From: Schumannella soli
GTDB lineage: Bacteria; Actinomycetota; Actinomycetes; Actinomycetales; Microbacteriaceae
DNA length: 64,000 nt
NCBI RefSeq assembly: GCF_006517435.1
Contig: NZ_VHQG01000002.1
Coordinates: 1,134,799 to 1,198,798 of the forward strand
Direction: 5' to 3'
How positions within the stretch are numbered: the stretch's first letter is position 1; each line of letters starts with the position of its first letter. Made by a program: the position numbers and the translations under genes. The notes below the pieces were generated by a model that was not told the origin of the DNA, searched no databases, and saw nothing but the letters and a program-made list of their open reading frames with translations. This document shows, piece by piece, positions 41,843-51,478 of the stretch.

Positions 41843-42919
41843 TCAGGCCGAGATCTCGGAGTACGCGGCGAAGAGCAGATGCTCCTCAGGCCCGTTGAGC
41901 ACGGCCGGCTTGCCGATCGCGTCGAGCACGATGAAGCGCAGCATGCCCGCGCGGGCCTTCTTGTCGCGCTGCATCGTCGCGAGCAGCGTCTTCCACCGGC
42001 CGAGCGGGTAGGTCGAGGGCAGCGAGAGCAGGTCGAGGATGCGGCGGGTGCGGTCGACCGCCTCGTCGTCGAGACCGCGGGTGAGACGCGACAGCTCGGC
42101 GGCGAACACCATGCCGATCGCGACCGCGGCGCCGTGACGCCACTGGTAGCGCTCGGCGTGCTCGATCGCGTGGCCGAGCGTGTGGCCGTAGTTCAGGATC
42201 TCCCGCAGCCCCTGCTCGGTGAAGTCCTCGCCGACGACGCGCGCCTTCACGCCGATCGCCAGCTCGACGAGGCGGCGCAGCACGGGCGAGGTCGGGTCGG
42301 TCGCGGCGTCGACGTCGGCCTCGATGAGGTCGAGGATCTCGGGCTCGGCGATGAAGCCCGCCTTGACGATCTCGGCGAAGCCGGCGAGCAGCTCGTTGCG
42401 CGGCAGGGTGTCGAGCCAGGCGAGGTCGACGATGACCTGCGCCGGCGCGTGGAAGGAGCCGACCAGGTTCTTGCCCTCGGCCGTGTTGATGCCCGTCTTG
42501 CCGCCGACCGCCGCATCCACCATGCCGAGGATCGACGTCGGGATCTGCACGACCTTCACGCCGCGCAGCCAGGTCGCGGCGACGAAGCCGGCCAGGTCGG
42601 TCGTCGCTCCCCCGCCGAGCCCGATGACGGCGTCGCTGCGGGTGAAGTCGGTCTGGCCCATGACCTGCCAGCAGAAGGCGGCGACCTCGATGCGCTTGGC
42701 GGCCTCGGCATCCGGCACCTCGGCGAGGTAGACCTCGAAGCGCTCGGAGAGCTGCGCGCGCAGCGCCTCGGCCTTCGCGCCGAGGGTCGGCGCGTGCACG
42801 ACGAGCACCTTGCGCACGCCGGCGCCGAGCGCCTCGGGGATGAGGGCGTCGAGGTCGCGGCCGACGACGATGTCGTAGCCGGGGGTGCCGGCGACGGGGA
42901 TGCGGGTGGCGTCGGTCAT
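41843..42919 (-). CDS. aroB: 3-dehydroquinate synthase
   Basis: AroB cyclises DAHP to 3-dehydroquinate with NAD and a divalent metal. The 358-residue protein has the NAD-binding GLGGGATTDLAGFVAATWLRG, the GKTGIN substrate loop and the metal-binding histidines in NYGHTLGHAIEH. It overlaps aroK by four bases. Confidence 0.97.
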   Translation of the reverse strand: MTDATRIPVAGTPGYDIVVGRDLDALIPEALGAGVRKVLVVHAPTLGAKAEALRAQLSERFEVYLAEVPDAEAAKRIEVAAFCWQVMGQTDFTRSDAVIGLGGGATTDLAGFVAATWLRGVKVVQIPTSILGMVDAAVGGKTGINTAEGKNLVGSFHAPAQVIVDLAWLDTLPRNELLAGFAEIVKAGFIAEPEILDLIEADVDAATDPTSPVLRRLVELAIGVKARVVGEDFTEQGLREILNYGHTLGHAIEHAERYQWRHGAAVAIGMVFAAELSRLTRGLDDEAVDRTRRILDLLSLPSTYPLGRWKTLLATMQRDKKARAGMLRFIVLDAIGKPAVLNGPEEHLLFAAYSEISA

Positions 42920-43461
42920 GACGGGGTCCTTCCGGTCTGCGCGGCGCCGGTCTCAGTGCGCCACCAGTCGGCGAGCTCGGCCGCCAGGTGGTCGATCGGG
43001 CGCGAGGAGGTGTCGATGAGGTGCCGGGCGAGCGCCTCGTAGATCGGGCGCCGCGACTCGGCGATGCGGATCCAGTCGTCGACGCCGCCGCGCACGAGCG
43101 GGCGCTTGCCGTTCGCGATGCGGGCCTCGACGGCCTCGGGGGTGGTCCAGAGCAGCACGACGCGCTCGGTCCCGAGCAGGGCGCGGGTCTGCTCGTCGAG
43201 CACGGCTCCCCCGCCGAGCGACACGACGCCGCCGGCGGTGATCGCGCCGGCGACGGCATCGCGCTCGAGGGCGCGGAAGTGCGGCTCGCCGTGCGCGTCG
43301 AAGATGTCGGCGATCGGCCCGTGCTCGGCGACGACGATCTTGTCGGTGTCGGCGAAGGGACGCCCGATCAGCTTCGCGACGCGCTTGCCGAGGCGGGTCT
43401 TGCCCGAGCCCATCGGCCCGATGAGCACCAGATCGGCGCGCGGAGCCGGCTCGGCGGTCAT
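42916..43461 (-). CDS. aroK: Shikimate kinase
   Basis: AroK phosphorylates shikimate at the 3-hydroxyl. The 181-residue protein has the P-loop [15 protein letters not shown], the shikimate-binding DTDK and GGGAVL motifs and the lid segment KRPLVRGG. It overlaps aroC and aroB by four bases each. Confidence 0.97.
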   Translation of the reverse strand: MTAEPAPRADLVLIGPMGSGKTRLGKRVAKLIGRPFADTDKIVVAEHGPIADIFDAHGEPHFRALERDAVAGAITAGGVVSLGGGAVLDEQTRALLGTERVVLLWTTPEAVEARIANGKRPLVRGGVDDWIRIAESRRPIYEALARHLIDTSSRPIDHLAAELADWWRTETGAAQTGRTPS

Positions 43462-44657
43462 CCCTCGATCGTCGCCGTGCGCAGCGCCTCCGGGATCGCG
43501 GCCAGGTAGCCCTCGAGGTTGCGCTTCGTCTCGGCGACCGAGTCGCCGCCGAACTTCTCGAGCACGGCGTCGGCGACCACGAGCGCGACCATCGCCTCGG
43601 CGACGACGCCCGCGGCGGGCACGGCGCAGACGTCGGAGCGCTGGTGGTGCGCGGCCGCCGCCTCGCCGGTGCTCACATCCACGGTGCGCAGCGAGTGCGG
43701 CACGGTCGCGATCGGCTTCATGCCGGCGCGCACGCGCAGCACGGTGCCGGTCGACATGCCGCCCTCGGTGCCGCCCGCGCGGTCGCTGACGCGCTCGATC
43801 GAGTCGTCGCCGACGACGAGCTCGTCGTGGGCGGCCGAACCGCGGCGACGGGTCGTCTCGAAGCCGTCGCCGACCTCGACGCCCTTGATGGCCTGGATGC
43901 CCATGAGCGCCCCGGCGAGACGCGCATCGAGGCGGCGGTCGCCGTGCACGTAGCTGCCGAGTCCCGGCGGAACGCCGTAGGCGAGCACCTCGACGACCCC
44001 GCCGAGCGTGTCGCCCTCCTTGTGCGCGTCATCCACCTCGGCGACCATGCGCTCGCTCGTCGCGGGGTCGAAGCAGCGCAGCGGATCCGCGTCGAGCGTC
44101 GCGACGTCGTCGGGGCGCGGCAGCGGCGAGCCCTCGGGCACGCGCACGGGGCCGATCGCGAGCGTGTGGCTGACCAGGCGGATGCCGAGCTCGCGCAGGA
44201 AGGAGCGCGCGACGGCGCCGAGGGCGACGCGCGCGGCTGTCTCGCGGGCGCTCGCCCGCTCGAGCACCGGACGCGCCTCGTCGAAGCCGTACTTCTGCAT
44301 GCCGACGAGATCGGCGTGTCCCGGACGCGGGCGCGTCAGCGCGGCGCCGCGGCCGGTCTCGAAGACGCTCGGGTCGACCGGCTCGGGGCTCATCACCTGC
44401 GTCCACTTGGGCCACTCGGTGTTGCCGATGCGCAGGGCGACGGGGCTGCCCATCGACAGACCGTGACGCACGCCGCCGGAGAGGTTCAGCTCATCCGCCT
44501 CGAACTTCATGCGCGCGCCGCGGCCGTAGCCGAGCTTGCGGCGGGCCAGGTCGGCCCGGATGTCGTCGAGCGACACCGGCACCCCGGCCGGGAGCCCCTC
44601 GAGGATGGCCAGCAGTTCGGGGCCGTGGGACTCGCCCGCGGTCAACCAGCGCAGCAT
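43458..44657 (-). CDS. aroC: Chorismate synthase
   Basis: AroC removes phosphate from EPSP to give chorismate, using reduced FMN. The 399-residue protein begins [15 protein letters not shown]. It contains [23 protein letters not shown], the [12 protein letters not shown] motif and [15 protein letters not shown]. It is the branch-point enzyme feeding TrpE. A 106-nt gap separates it from aroE, which may allow a separate transcript, though no -10 box is obvious there. Confidence 0.98.
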   Translation of the reverse strand: MLRWLTAGESHGPELLAILEGLPAGVPVSLDDIRADLARRKLGYGRGARMKFEADELNLSGGVRHGLSMGSPVALRIGNTEWPKWTQVMSPEPVDPSVFETGRGAALTRPRPGHADLVGMQKYGFDEARPVLERASARETAARVALGAVARSFLRELGIRLVSHTLAIGPVRVPEGSPLPRPDDVATLDADPLRCFDPATSERMVAEVDDAHKEGDTLGGVVEVLAYGVPPGLGSYVHGDRRLDARLAGALMGIQAIKGVEVGDGFETTRRRGSAAHDELVVGDDSIERVSDRAGGTEGGMSTGTVLRVRAGMKPIATVPHSLRTVDVSTGEAAAAHHQRSDVCAVPAAGVVAEAMVALVVADAVLEKFGGDSVAETKRNLEGYLAAIPEALRTATIEG

Positions 44658-44763
44658 GCGATCAGAACTCCATCAGTGCGGCAGACGCGTTTTCGCGGGC
44701 CCGGCGATCGACGCGCGGGCACGCGGTCGATCCTCCCACAGCCGCGACGGGGCGGCCGACGGG

Positions 44764-45588
44764 TCACGAGCGGCGCGACGGCGCCTCACCGTGCACGGCC
44801 GCGCGCATGGCCGCGAGCACCGCGGCCTCATCGGGGAGCGGGAGCTCGGGATCGCCCGAGCGGAAGATGCGGATCTGACGCACCGCCTGGTGCAGCAGCA
44901 TCCCGAGTCCATGCACGAGCGCGCCCCCGGACACCTGCCAGCGCGCCGCGAGCGGCGTCGGCCAGGGGTGGTAGACGACGTCGAGCAGCAGCTGATCGGC
45001 GCGCAGCGCCGGAACGACCACGGGGATGTCGACGCCGCCGGGGATCGTGCTGACGACGAGGTCGGCGCCGGCGAGGTCGGCCGCGGCGAGCGGGACGACC
45101 TCGGCCCCGCCGGCGTCGGCGACCCGCTCCGGCGCACGGGCGGCGAGCAGGACCTCGGCGCCGAACTCGTGCCCGGCCGCGACGGCGCTGCGCGCGGTCG
45201 CCCCGCCGCCGAGCACGAGCACGCGACGGGGATCCGCTCCCCCGGCCTCGCGCACCGCATCCACGATGCCGGCGACGTCGGTGTTGAAGACGCGCGGCCC
45301 CTCGGGCGTGAACAGCAGCGTGTTCGCCTGGCCGGTCGCCCTGGCCACCGGATCGACGTCGTCGACGAGCTCGATCAGCCGGCGCTTCAGCGGCATCGTC
45401 AGCGACAGCCCGAGCCACTCCGGCCCGAGCCCGGCGAGGAAGCCCTCGAGCTCGGCGTCGGTCACCTCGGCGCGGTCGTACTCCCAGTCGAGGCCGAGCA
45501 CGCCGTACGCGGCACGGTGCAGCGCCGGCGACTGCGAGTGGCCGATCGGGGAGCCCAGCACGGCGAGACGCCGCACCGGATCAGGCAC
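44764..45588 (-). CDS. aroE: Shikimate dehydrogenase
   Basis: AroE reduces 3-dehydroshikimate to shikimate with NADPH. The 274-residue protein has the shikimate-binding GHSQSPALHRAAY near residue 16 and the catalytic Lys in TMPLKRR. It also has TGQANTL and a glycine-rich VLGGGATARSAV nucleotide site. The usual Asn after the SPxxH motif is Arg here, as in several actinobacterial forms. It overlaps mltG by eight bases. Confidence 0.95.
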   Translation of the reverse strand: MPDPVRRLAVLGSPIGHSQSPALHRAAYGVLGLDWEYDRAEVTDAELEGFLAGLGPEWLGLSLTMPLKRRLIELVDDVDPVARATGQANTLLFTPEGPRVFNTDVAGIVDAVREAGGADPRRVLVLGGGATARSAVAAGHEFGAEVLLAARAPERVADAGGAEVVPLAAADLAGADLVVSTIPGGVDIPVVVPALRADQLLLDVVYHPWPTPLAARWQVSGGALVHGLGMLLHQAVRQIRIFRSGDPELPLPDEAAVLAAMRAAVHGEAPSRRS

Positions 45589-46930
45589 AGTAGGCCTTGT
45601 TCTCGTCGCTCTCGCGGCACCAGGCCTGCCACTCCTTCACGGCGGCGTCGTGCTCGGCGATCGTCGTCGAGAAGCGGGTCTCGCCGGTCTTCAGGTTGAC
45701 GGCGACGAAGTACAGCCACGGGCCTGGCGTGGGATGCAGCGCCGAGTCGATCGCGTCGGCGCCCGGCAGCCCGATCGGCCCGATCGGCAGGCCGTCGTTG
45801 GCGTAGGTGTTGTATTTGTTGCTCGCGTCGCCGCGCTCGGCGCCGGTCGTCGTCACGCGGTCGGTGTGTCCGGTGCCGTAGGCGACCGTGGCATCCGACT
45901 GCAGACGCATCCCCATCTCGAGACGGTTCTCGAACACACGGGCGATCTTGTGCATGTCCTCCACGCTCGGGCCCGACTCGCGCTGCACGATCGAGGCCAG
46001 CGTCACGACCTTGAAGCGGTCGGCCGGCGCGACCCCGGCCTTGTCGAGGCGGGAGTTCATCTCGGCGACCAGCTTCGCGAGCACATCGTGCGCGGTCACG
46101 CCGGGATCGAAGGTGTACGTCGCCGGGAACAGGAAGCCCTCGATGCTCGGCGCCTCGGCCGGCACGCCGAGCGCGACGTAGTCTTTCGCGGCGGCCTGGA
46201 AGTCGGCGATCGGGATGCCCGTGCCCGCCGACAGCTGCTCGAACGCCGCCTCGGCGCTGAAGCCCTCAGGGATCAGCACGGTGTTCTGCACCCGGTTCTT
46301 CGGGTCCTGCAGCGCCGCGAGCGCCGACTTCGCGCTCATCTGCTTCTTCAGCTTGTAGTTGCCGGGCTCGAAGGAGACGTCGGGGCTCTTCAGCAGCAGA
46401 CGGTAGAAGGCCGTGTAGGTCTTCGTCACGCCCGCCTTGGCGAGGGTCGTCGCGACATCCGATCCGATCTGCCCCGACTGGATGGCGATCGTGACCTCGC
46501 CGGTGCCCTCGCCCTCGTAGTCGTTCGATTCGCCGACGCCGAGGATCGCGTTGATGCGGTCGCCGTACTGGTGGTAGACGACCGCGCCGGTGGCGCCGAC
46601 GCCGGCGATGAAGACCAGGAGCACGACCAGCAGGGCGATGCGGCGACGACGGCGGGTGCGGCGGCGCTGCTGCTCGCGGGCGCTGAGCGGTTCGGCGCCG
46701 CGGCGTCCGCGACGCCCGGCGGGTGCGGCCTGCTGCTGCGGGATCTGGCCAGTGCGCGCCTGCTCGGCGGCGGCCGCGACCCCGCTGCGCGGCGCCGGCG
46801 CATGCTGTTCGACCTGCTCGACCCGAGCCGTCTCGCTCGCGCCCCCCGGCTGGAAGATCTCGTCCCAGCTGGGCTCGCCCGGAGCGGGGCGGCGCTGGTC
46901 GTCGTCGGGCGATCCGGGCTCGTGCGACAC
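45581..46930 (-). CDS. mltG: Endolytic murein transglycosylase MltG
   Basis: MltG cuts nascent peptidoglycan strands and sets glycan length. The 449-residue protein has a long cytoplasmic N-terminus rich in Gln and Arg (1-97), one membrane helix (about 98-119), a LysM-like region and the YceG catalytic domain. The catalytic Glu is in ASIVQRESGP, followed by VFENRL and LQSDATVAYG. The GTG start lies 2 nt after ruvX. The alaS-ruvX-mltG-aroE order is conserved in actinobacteria. Confidence 0.95.
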   Translation of the reverse strand: MSHEPGSPDDDQRRPAPGEPSWDEIFQPGGASETARVEQVEQHAPAPRSGVAAAAEQARTGQIPQQQAAPAGRRGRRGAEPLSAREQQRRRTRRRRRIALLVVLLVFIAGVGATGAVVYHQYGDRINAILGVGESNDYEGEGTGEVTIAIQSGQIGSDVATTLAKAGVTKTYTAFYRLLLKSPDVSFEPGNYKLKKQMSAKSALAALQDPKNRVQNTVLIPEGFSAEAAFEQLSAGTGIPIADFQAAAKDYVALGVPAEAPSIEGFLFPATYTFDPGVTAHDVLAKLVAEMNSRLDKAGVAPADRFKVVTLASIVQRESGPSVEDMHKIARVFENRLEMGMRLQSDATVAYGTGHTDRVTTTGAERGDASNKYNTYANDGLPIGPIGLPGADAIDSALHPTPGPWLYFVAVNLKTGETRFSTTIAEHDAAVKEWQAWCRESDENKAYCA

Positions 46931-46932
46931 GG

Positions 46933-47421
46933 TCAGCTTCCTTCCGGAGTCACCGGGGTACCCGGCTGTCGGCCCGACGCACGTTCGGCGTCGAGCGCGG
47001 TCTGCAGGATGATAACAGCGGCCGCCTGATCGACCACGGGCCGCTGCTTGCGGGCCTTCTTGCCGCTCTCGCGAAGCTGACGCTGGGCGGTGACGGTCGA
47101 CATCCGCTCGTCGACGAGCACGACGGGGATGCCGCTCTGCCCGTCGGCGGCGGGCACGGCGGCCAGCGCGGTCGCGATCTCGGCCGCCAGCGCGCGGGCG
47201 TCGTCGGTCGACGGGGTGTCGGCGCCCGAGAGCGACAGCGGCAGCCCCACGACCACCTCGATCGGCGAGTACTCGTCGACGATCTCCCGCAGGACGAGCA
47301 CCGTGCGCTCGTCGCGCGGGACGGTCTCGACGGGAGTCGCGATCAGCCCGTCGAGATCGCAGGTGGCCACGCCGACGCGCGCCCGCCCGACGTCGATCCC
47401 GAGCCGGCGGCCACGACGCAC
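46933..47421 (-). CDS. ruvX: Putative pre-16S rRNA nuclease (RuvX/YqgF)
   Basis: This RNase H-fold nuclease is implicated in 16S rRNA 5' end maturation. The 162-residue protein has the first catalytic Asp in RLGIDVGRARVG, Glu in the DERMSTVTAQ segment and the last Asp in VVDQAAAVIILQ. The start is GTG two bases after the alaS stop, with no better start in frame. Confidence 0.93.
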   Translation of the reverse strand: MRRGRRLGIDVGRARVGVATCDLDGLIATPVETVPRDERTVLVLREIVDEYSPIEVVVGLPLSLSGADTPSTDDARALAAEIATALAAVPAADGQSGIPVVLVDERMSTVTAQRQLRESGKKARKQRPVVDQAAAVIILQTALDAERASGRQPGTPVTPEGS

Positions 47422-47423
47422 GC

Positions 47424-50081
47424 TCAGCCCTCCAGGGCCCGGCGCAGCGCCTCGACCGCGGCCGGGACCGCGGTCACGTCGGTTCCGCCGCCCTGTGCGA
47501 GGTCGTCCTTGCCGCCGCCGCCGCCGCCGAGCACGCCCGCGGCCTGCTTGACGAGCGCACCGGCCTTGACGCCGGCATCGCGCGCGGCCGGGTTCGTCGC
47601 CACGACGACCGAGGGGCGCTCGCCGACGCGGGCCAGCAGCGCCACGACGGCGGAGTCGCTGCCGAGGCGCTCGCGCACCTGCTGGGCCAGCTGACGCAGC
47701 TCGTCGGCCGAGGCCAGCTCGCCGAGATCCTCGATGACGGCGGTGTGCGCGCCGAGCCGCGTCGCGCCCTGCGCGAGCGCGGGCACGCGATCGGCCAGCT
47801 TGCTCGCCTCGAAGGCCGCGATCTTCTTCTCGGCCGCCTTGAGGTTGGCCACCAGCTCGGCGATGCGGTCGGGCAGCTGCTCGCGCGGGGTCTTGAGCGA
47901 CGACGACAGCGCGCCGACGATCGAGCGCTCCACGGCGAGGTCGCGGAAGGCGTCGGCGCCGACCAGCGCCTCGACGCGGCGGTTGGTCGAGCCGATCGAC
48001 GACTCGCTGACGAGGTTGATCAGCCCGACCTGCGCCGAGCTGGAGACGTGCGTGCCCGCGCAGAGCTCGCGCGACCAGGGGCCGCCGATGTCGACCATGC
48101 GCACGGTGTCGCCGTACTTCTCGCCGAACAGCGCCATCGCGCCCGCGGCGCGCGCCTCGTCGAGCGGCAGCACGCGCGTGACGACCTCGAAGTCCTTGCG
48201 GATCGCGTCGTTCGCGATCTCCTCGATCTCGCTGCGCGTCTCGGGGCTCAGCGACTGGCTCCACGAGAAGTCGAGGCGCATGTAGCCGGCTTTGTTGAAC
48301 GAGCCCGCCTGATGCGCCTGCTGCCCGAGCGTCTGGCGCAGGGCCGCGTGGATGAGGTGGGTCGCCGAGTGCGCCTGGGTCGCCCCGCGGCGGTAGTCCG
48401 AATCCACGACGCTCGTCGCGGCGTCGCCGACGCCCACCTCGCCCGAGCGCACCTGCACGGTGTGGCTGATCAGCCCCTTGACCGGACGCTGCACGTCGAG
48501 CACCTCGAGCTCGAAGCCGCTGCCCACGATCGTGCCGGCGTCAGCCGACTGACCGCCCGACTCGGGGTAGAGCGAGGTCTCGGCGAGGATCACCTCGGCG
48601 ATCTCGCCCGCGACCGCCTTGTTCACGGCCACGCCGTCGACGAGGAGGCCGAGGATGCTCGTCTCCGTCTCGAGGTAGTCGTAGCCGGTGAAGGTGGTCT
48701 CGCCCTGCGCACGGAAGTCGGCGTACACCGACAGGTCGGCGATCGCCTTCTTGCGGTTCTTCGCGTCGGCCTTCGCCCGGTCGCGCTGCTCCTGCATGAG
48801 CGTGTCGAACGCGGCGCGGTCGACGCTCAGCCCGGCCTCCTCGGCCATCTCGAGCGTCAGGTCGATCGGGAATCCGAAGCTGTCGTGCAGCAGGAAGGCG
48901 GTGTCGCCCTGCAGCACGGCCGAGCCGACCTTCTTCGTGTCCTGCACCGCGACGTCCAGGATGGTCGTCCCGCCGGCGAGCGTGCGCAGGAAGGTCTCCT
49001 CCTCGGCGAACGCCATGCCCGAGGTGCGGGCCCAGTCCGCCGCGACATCCGGGTACGCCGGCGCCATCGCGTCGCGCGACGCGGCGAACAGCTCGGGGAA
49101 GCTCGCGGTGTCGTAGCCGAGCAGCCGCATCGCGCGGATCGTGCGGCGCATGAGGCGGCGCAGCACATAGCCGCGGCCCTCGTTCGACGGGCTCACGCCA
49201 TCCGTCATGAGCATGAGCGACGAACGCACGTGGTCGGCGATGACGCGCATGCGCACGTCGTCCTCGTGGTCGGCGCCGTAGCGGCGGCCCGACAGCTGCG
49301 AGGCCACGTCGAGCACGGGGCGCACCTGGTCGATCTCGTACATGTTGTCGACGCCCTGCAGCAGGAACGCGACGCGCTCCATGCCCATGCCGGTGTCGAT
49401 GTTCTTCTTCGGCAGCTCGCCGACGATGTCGAAATCGACCTTCGAGCGCACGTTCTGGATCGCGTACTGCATGAACACGAGGTTCCAGATCTCGACGTAG
49501 CGATCGTCATCGGTGACCGGACCGCCGTCGACGCCGTAGGCAGGGCCGCGGTCGAAGAAGATCTCCGAGCAGGGGCCCGCGGGGCCGGGCTGGCCGGTCG
49601 ACCAGTAGTTGCTGTCCTTGCCGAGGCGCTGGATGCGCTCCTCCGGCAGCCCGGCGACCTTGCGCCAGAGCTGGATCGCCTCGTCGTCGTCCTCGTAGAC
49701 GGTGACCCAGAGATCCTTCTCCTGGAAGCCGAATCCGCCATCCGCCTGGCTGCTCGTGAGCAGGTCCCAGGCGTAGGTGATGGCGCCCTCCTTGAAGTAG
49801 TCGCCGAAGGAGAAGTTGCCGTTCATCTGGAAGAACGTGCCGTGCCGAGGGGTCTTGCCGACCTCCTCGATGTCGTTCGTGCGGATCACCTTCTGCACGC
49901 TCGTCGCGCGCGGGTACGGCGCCGGCACGACACCGGTGAGGTACGGGATGAACGGCACCATGCCGGCGACGGTGAACAGCAGCGAGGGGTCGTCGCTGAC
50001 CAGGGAGGCGGAGGGGATGACGGTGTGGCCGCGCTCTCCGAAGTAGGTGAGCCAGCGGCGTTGGATTTCAGCGGTCTGCAC
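47424..50081 (-). CDS. alaS: Alanyl-tRNA synthetase
   Basis: AlaS charges tRNA-Ala and clears mischarged Ser and Gly. The 885-residue class II enzyme has the N-terminal catalytic domain (PRHGTFFQMNGNFSFGDYFKEGA). The editing domain has the zinc motif HSATHLIH and the Cys/His in ELCAGTHV. A C-terminal DHHA1 domain ends in a Gly-rich segment (GGGGGGKDDLAQGGG). The start is GTG. A CTGACA/TAGAGC promoter lies upstream. Confidence 0.98.
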   Translation of the reverse strand: MQTAEIQRRWLTYFGERGHTVIPSASLVSDDPSLLFTVAGMVPFIPYLTGVVPAPYPRATSVQKVIRTNDIEEVGKTPRHGTFFQMNGNFSFGDYFKEGAITYAWDLLTSSQADGGFGFQEKDLWVTVYEDDDEAIQLWRKVAGLPEERIQRLGKDSNYWSTGQPGPAGPCSEIFFDRGPAYGVDGGPVTDDDRYVEIWNLVFMQYAIQNVRSKVDFDIVGELPKKNIDTGMGMERVAFLLQGVDNMYEIDQVRPVLDVASQLSGRRYGADHEDDVRMRVIADHVRSSLMLMTDGVSPSNEGRGYVLRRLMRRTIRAMRLLGYDTASFPELFAASRDAMAPAYPDVAADWARTSGMAFAEEETFLRTLAGGTTILDVAVQDTKKVGSAVLQGDTAFLLHDSFGFPIDLTLEMAEEAGLSVDRAAFDTLMQEQRDRAKADAKNRKKAIADLSVYADFRAQGETTFTGYDYLETETSILGLLVDGVAVNKAVAGEIAEVILAETSLYPESGGQSADAGTIVGSGFELEVLDVQRPVKGLISHTVQVRSGEVGVGDAATSVVDSDYRRGATQAHSATHLIHAALRQTLGQQAHQAGSFNKAGYMRLDFSWSQSLSPETRSEIEEIANDAIRKDFEVVTRVLPLDEARAAGAMALFGEKYGDTVRMVDIGGPWSRELCAGTHVSSSAQVGLINLVSESSIGSTNRRVEALVGADAFRDLAVERSIVGALSSSLKTPREQLPDRIAELVANLKAAEKKIAAFEASKLADRVPALAQGATRLGAHTAVIEDLGELASADELRQLAQQVRERLGSDSAVVALLARVGERPSVVVATNPAARDAGVKAGALVKQAAGVLGGGGGGKDDLAQGGGTDVTAVPAAVEALRRALEG

Positions 50082-50153
50082 AGGTATTCCCGGTTCGGTG
50101 GTGCGGAGTTGGAACGAGTCGGATGCGCGCGAGCGCGACGCTCGGACGACGGA

Positions 50154-50183
50154 GCTCTAGGTGGCGGAGTGTCAGCTTGTCAG
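50154..50183 (-). promoter_or_regulatory. Candidate promoter of alaS
   Basis: On the minus strand CTGACA (50183-50178) and TAGAGC (50159-50154) are spaced by 18 nt. The -35 is close to TTGACA, but the -10 ends in C rather than T. A second CTGACA lies 2 nt downstream of the first. The leader would be about 66 nt, and no T-box structure is visible. Confidence 0.4.
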
Positions 50184-50197
50184 GTCGGGGCGTGGCG

Positions 50198-50425
50198 TCA
50201 GTCGAGGCGCTTCGCGATGTCGGCGATCGCATCCTCGGCGTCGCGGATCGAGTCGCGCAGCTCGGCCTCGCGCGAGCGGTAGCCGTCGACCACGGCGGCG
50301 CCGAAGCCGCGCGTCTTCTCGTCGATCTCGTCGAACAGGGCTCGGCCCTGCGGGGTGCGGGAGACGTAGTGGGCGGCGACGAAGCCCGCAGCCACGCCGA
50401 CGACCAGCCAGAAGGCGCTCTTCAT
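50198..50425 (-). CDS. Small YtxH-like membrane protein
   Basis: This 75-residue protein has one N-terminal membrane helix (about 4-20, FWLVVGVAAGFVAAHYV). A charged amphipathic helix region follows, with SRTPQGRALFDEI and REAELRDSIRDAEDAIADIAK. It resembles short YtxH-type proteins found near alaS and rpsD in actinobacteria. The function is unknown. I chose the ATG at 50425, with GGAG about 8 nt upstream; the frame is open 13 codons further without support. Confidence 0.78.
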   Translation of the reverse strand: MKSAFWLVVGVAAGFVAAHYVSRTPQGRALFDEIDEKTRGFGAAVVDGYRSREAELRDSIRDAEDAIADIAKRLD

Positions 50426-50484
50426 GGGACTCTCCTCAGCTCGCGGGGTACGCCGTGGGGTCACGGCGGATTCGATCGGGCTTC

Positions 50485-50490
50485 AGCCTA
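50485..50490 (-). promoter_or_regulatory. -10 box of the YtxH-like gene (TAGGCT)
   Basis: TAGGCT on the minus strand fits TANNNT and predicts transcription from about 50478, 53 nt before the ATG. Between this box and the rpsD terminator (50491-50620) I see nothing recognisable. Confidence 0.45.
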
Positions 50491-50620
50491 TTACGCGCGC
50501 CCTGCGCGGGCTCTCGACGCAGCACGCCCGGCGGATGAGCGTCTTCTCATGCGGCGACGCGGTATCCGAGCCGTGGCCCCGATGCGACATGCCTCCCGCC
50601 TGACGACGCGGAGACGACGG

Positions 50621-50646
50621 AGGCCCCCGGATCTCTCCGGGGGCCT
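50621..50646 (-). terminator. Terminator of rpsD
   Basis: AGGCCCCCGGA (50621-50631) and TCCGGGGGCCT (50636-50646) form a perfect 11-bp stem with the loop TCTC. It starts 23 nt past the rpsD stop. It lacks a T-tract. Confidence 0.8.
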
Positions 50647-50669
50647 TCGTGCTGTCGCTGAGCTGCTGC

Positions 50670-51299
50670 TTAGCGAGCGGCGTAGTACTCGACCACGAGC
50701 TGCACCTCGGCGGTCACGGGGACCTCCGCGCGCTTCGGGCGACGCACGAGGCGCGCCTGCAGCTTGTCGAGCTCGACCTCGAGGTAGCCCGGAACCGGGG
50801 GCAGGACCTCGGCGTGACCGCCGGCGGCCGCCACCTGGAAGGGCTCGGTGCCCTCGCTCTTGGGCTTGACGTGGATGAGCTGGCCCGGCTTCACGCGGAA
50901 CGACGGGCGGTCGACGAGCTGGCCGTCGACCATGATGTGGCGGTGCACGACGAGCTGGCGAGCCTGCGCGGTGGTGCGGGCGAAGCCGGCACGCAGCACG
51001 AGGGCGTCGAGGCGCATCTCCAGCAGCTCGACCAGGTTCTCACCGGTCAGGCCCTGGGTGCGGCGCGCCTCGTTGAAGACGATGCGCAGCTGCTTCTCGC
51101 GGATGCCGTACTGCTCGCGCAGACGCTGCTTCTCGCGCAGACGGACGGCGTAGTCGCTGTCGGTGCGGCGCTTGGTGCGGCCGTGCTGACCCGGGGCGTA
51201 GGGACGCTTCTCGAGGTAGCGGGCGGCCTTCGGGGTCAGCGCGACGCCGAGGGCGCGCGACAGGCGGACCTTGCGGCGGTCCTGGGACTTGGTGGTCAC
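50670..51299 (-). CDS. rpsD: 30S ribosomal protein S4
   Basis: S4 nucleates assembly of the 30S body by binding the 5' domain of 16S rRNA. The 209-residue protein has the N-terminal domain with RPYAPGQHGRTKRRTDSDY and the S4 RNA-binding region LEMRLDALVLRAGFA...RQLVVHRHIMVDGQ. The N-terminal zinc cysteines of some S4 proteins are absent, so this is the C- form. The start is GTG (VTTKSQDRRK); the frame upstream is not conserved. It stands alone rather than in the alpha operon, as in related genera. Confidence 0.97.
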   Translation of the reverse strand: MTTKSQDRRKVRLSRALGVALTPKAARYLEKRPYAPGQHGRTKRRTDSDYAVRLREKQRLREQYGIREKQLRIVFNEARRTQGLTGENLVELLEMRLDALVLRAGFARTTAQARQLVVHRHIMVDGQLVDRPSFRVKPGQLIHVKPKSEGTEPFQVAAAGGHAEVLPPVPGYLEVELDKLQARLVRRPKRAEVPVTAEVQLVVEYYAAR

Positions 51300-51444
51300 G
51301 AAGTGTGTCCTTCTGGTTGTCTCGAACGTTCGGATGTCACGGCCGCTCGCACGCCCGCGGACGCGCGCAACGGAGGATCCGTGCGAAGAGAGGGTGTCGA
51401 CCACGGCGGTCGCTCGGCTACAGAGCAGATCCGCCTCGACCGGC

Positions 51445-51473
51445 GATCTCCCACGCAGCCGCACGGGGAGATC
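51445..51473 (-). terminator. Hairpin downstream of rarA
   Basis: GATCTCCC (51445-51452) and GGGAGATC (51466-51473) form an 8-bp stem with a 13-nt loop. It starts 6 nt past the rarA stop. It lies upstream of rpsD and probably ends the rarA transcript. Confidence 0.5.
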
Positions 51474-51478
51474 AGGTT

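Noticed and set aside
50082-50197. T-box riboswitch upstream of alaS
   Set aside because: No TGGN-type T-box bulge or specifier stem could be found in the short leader.
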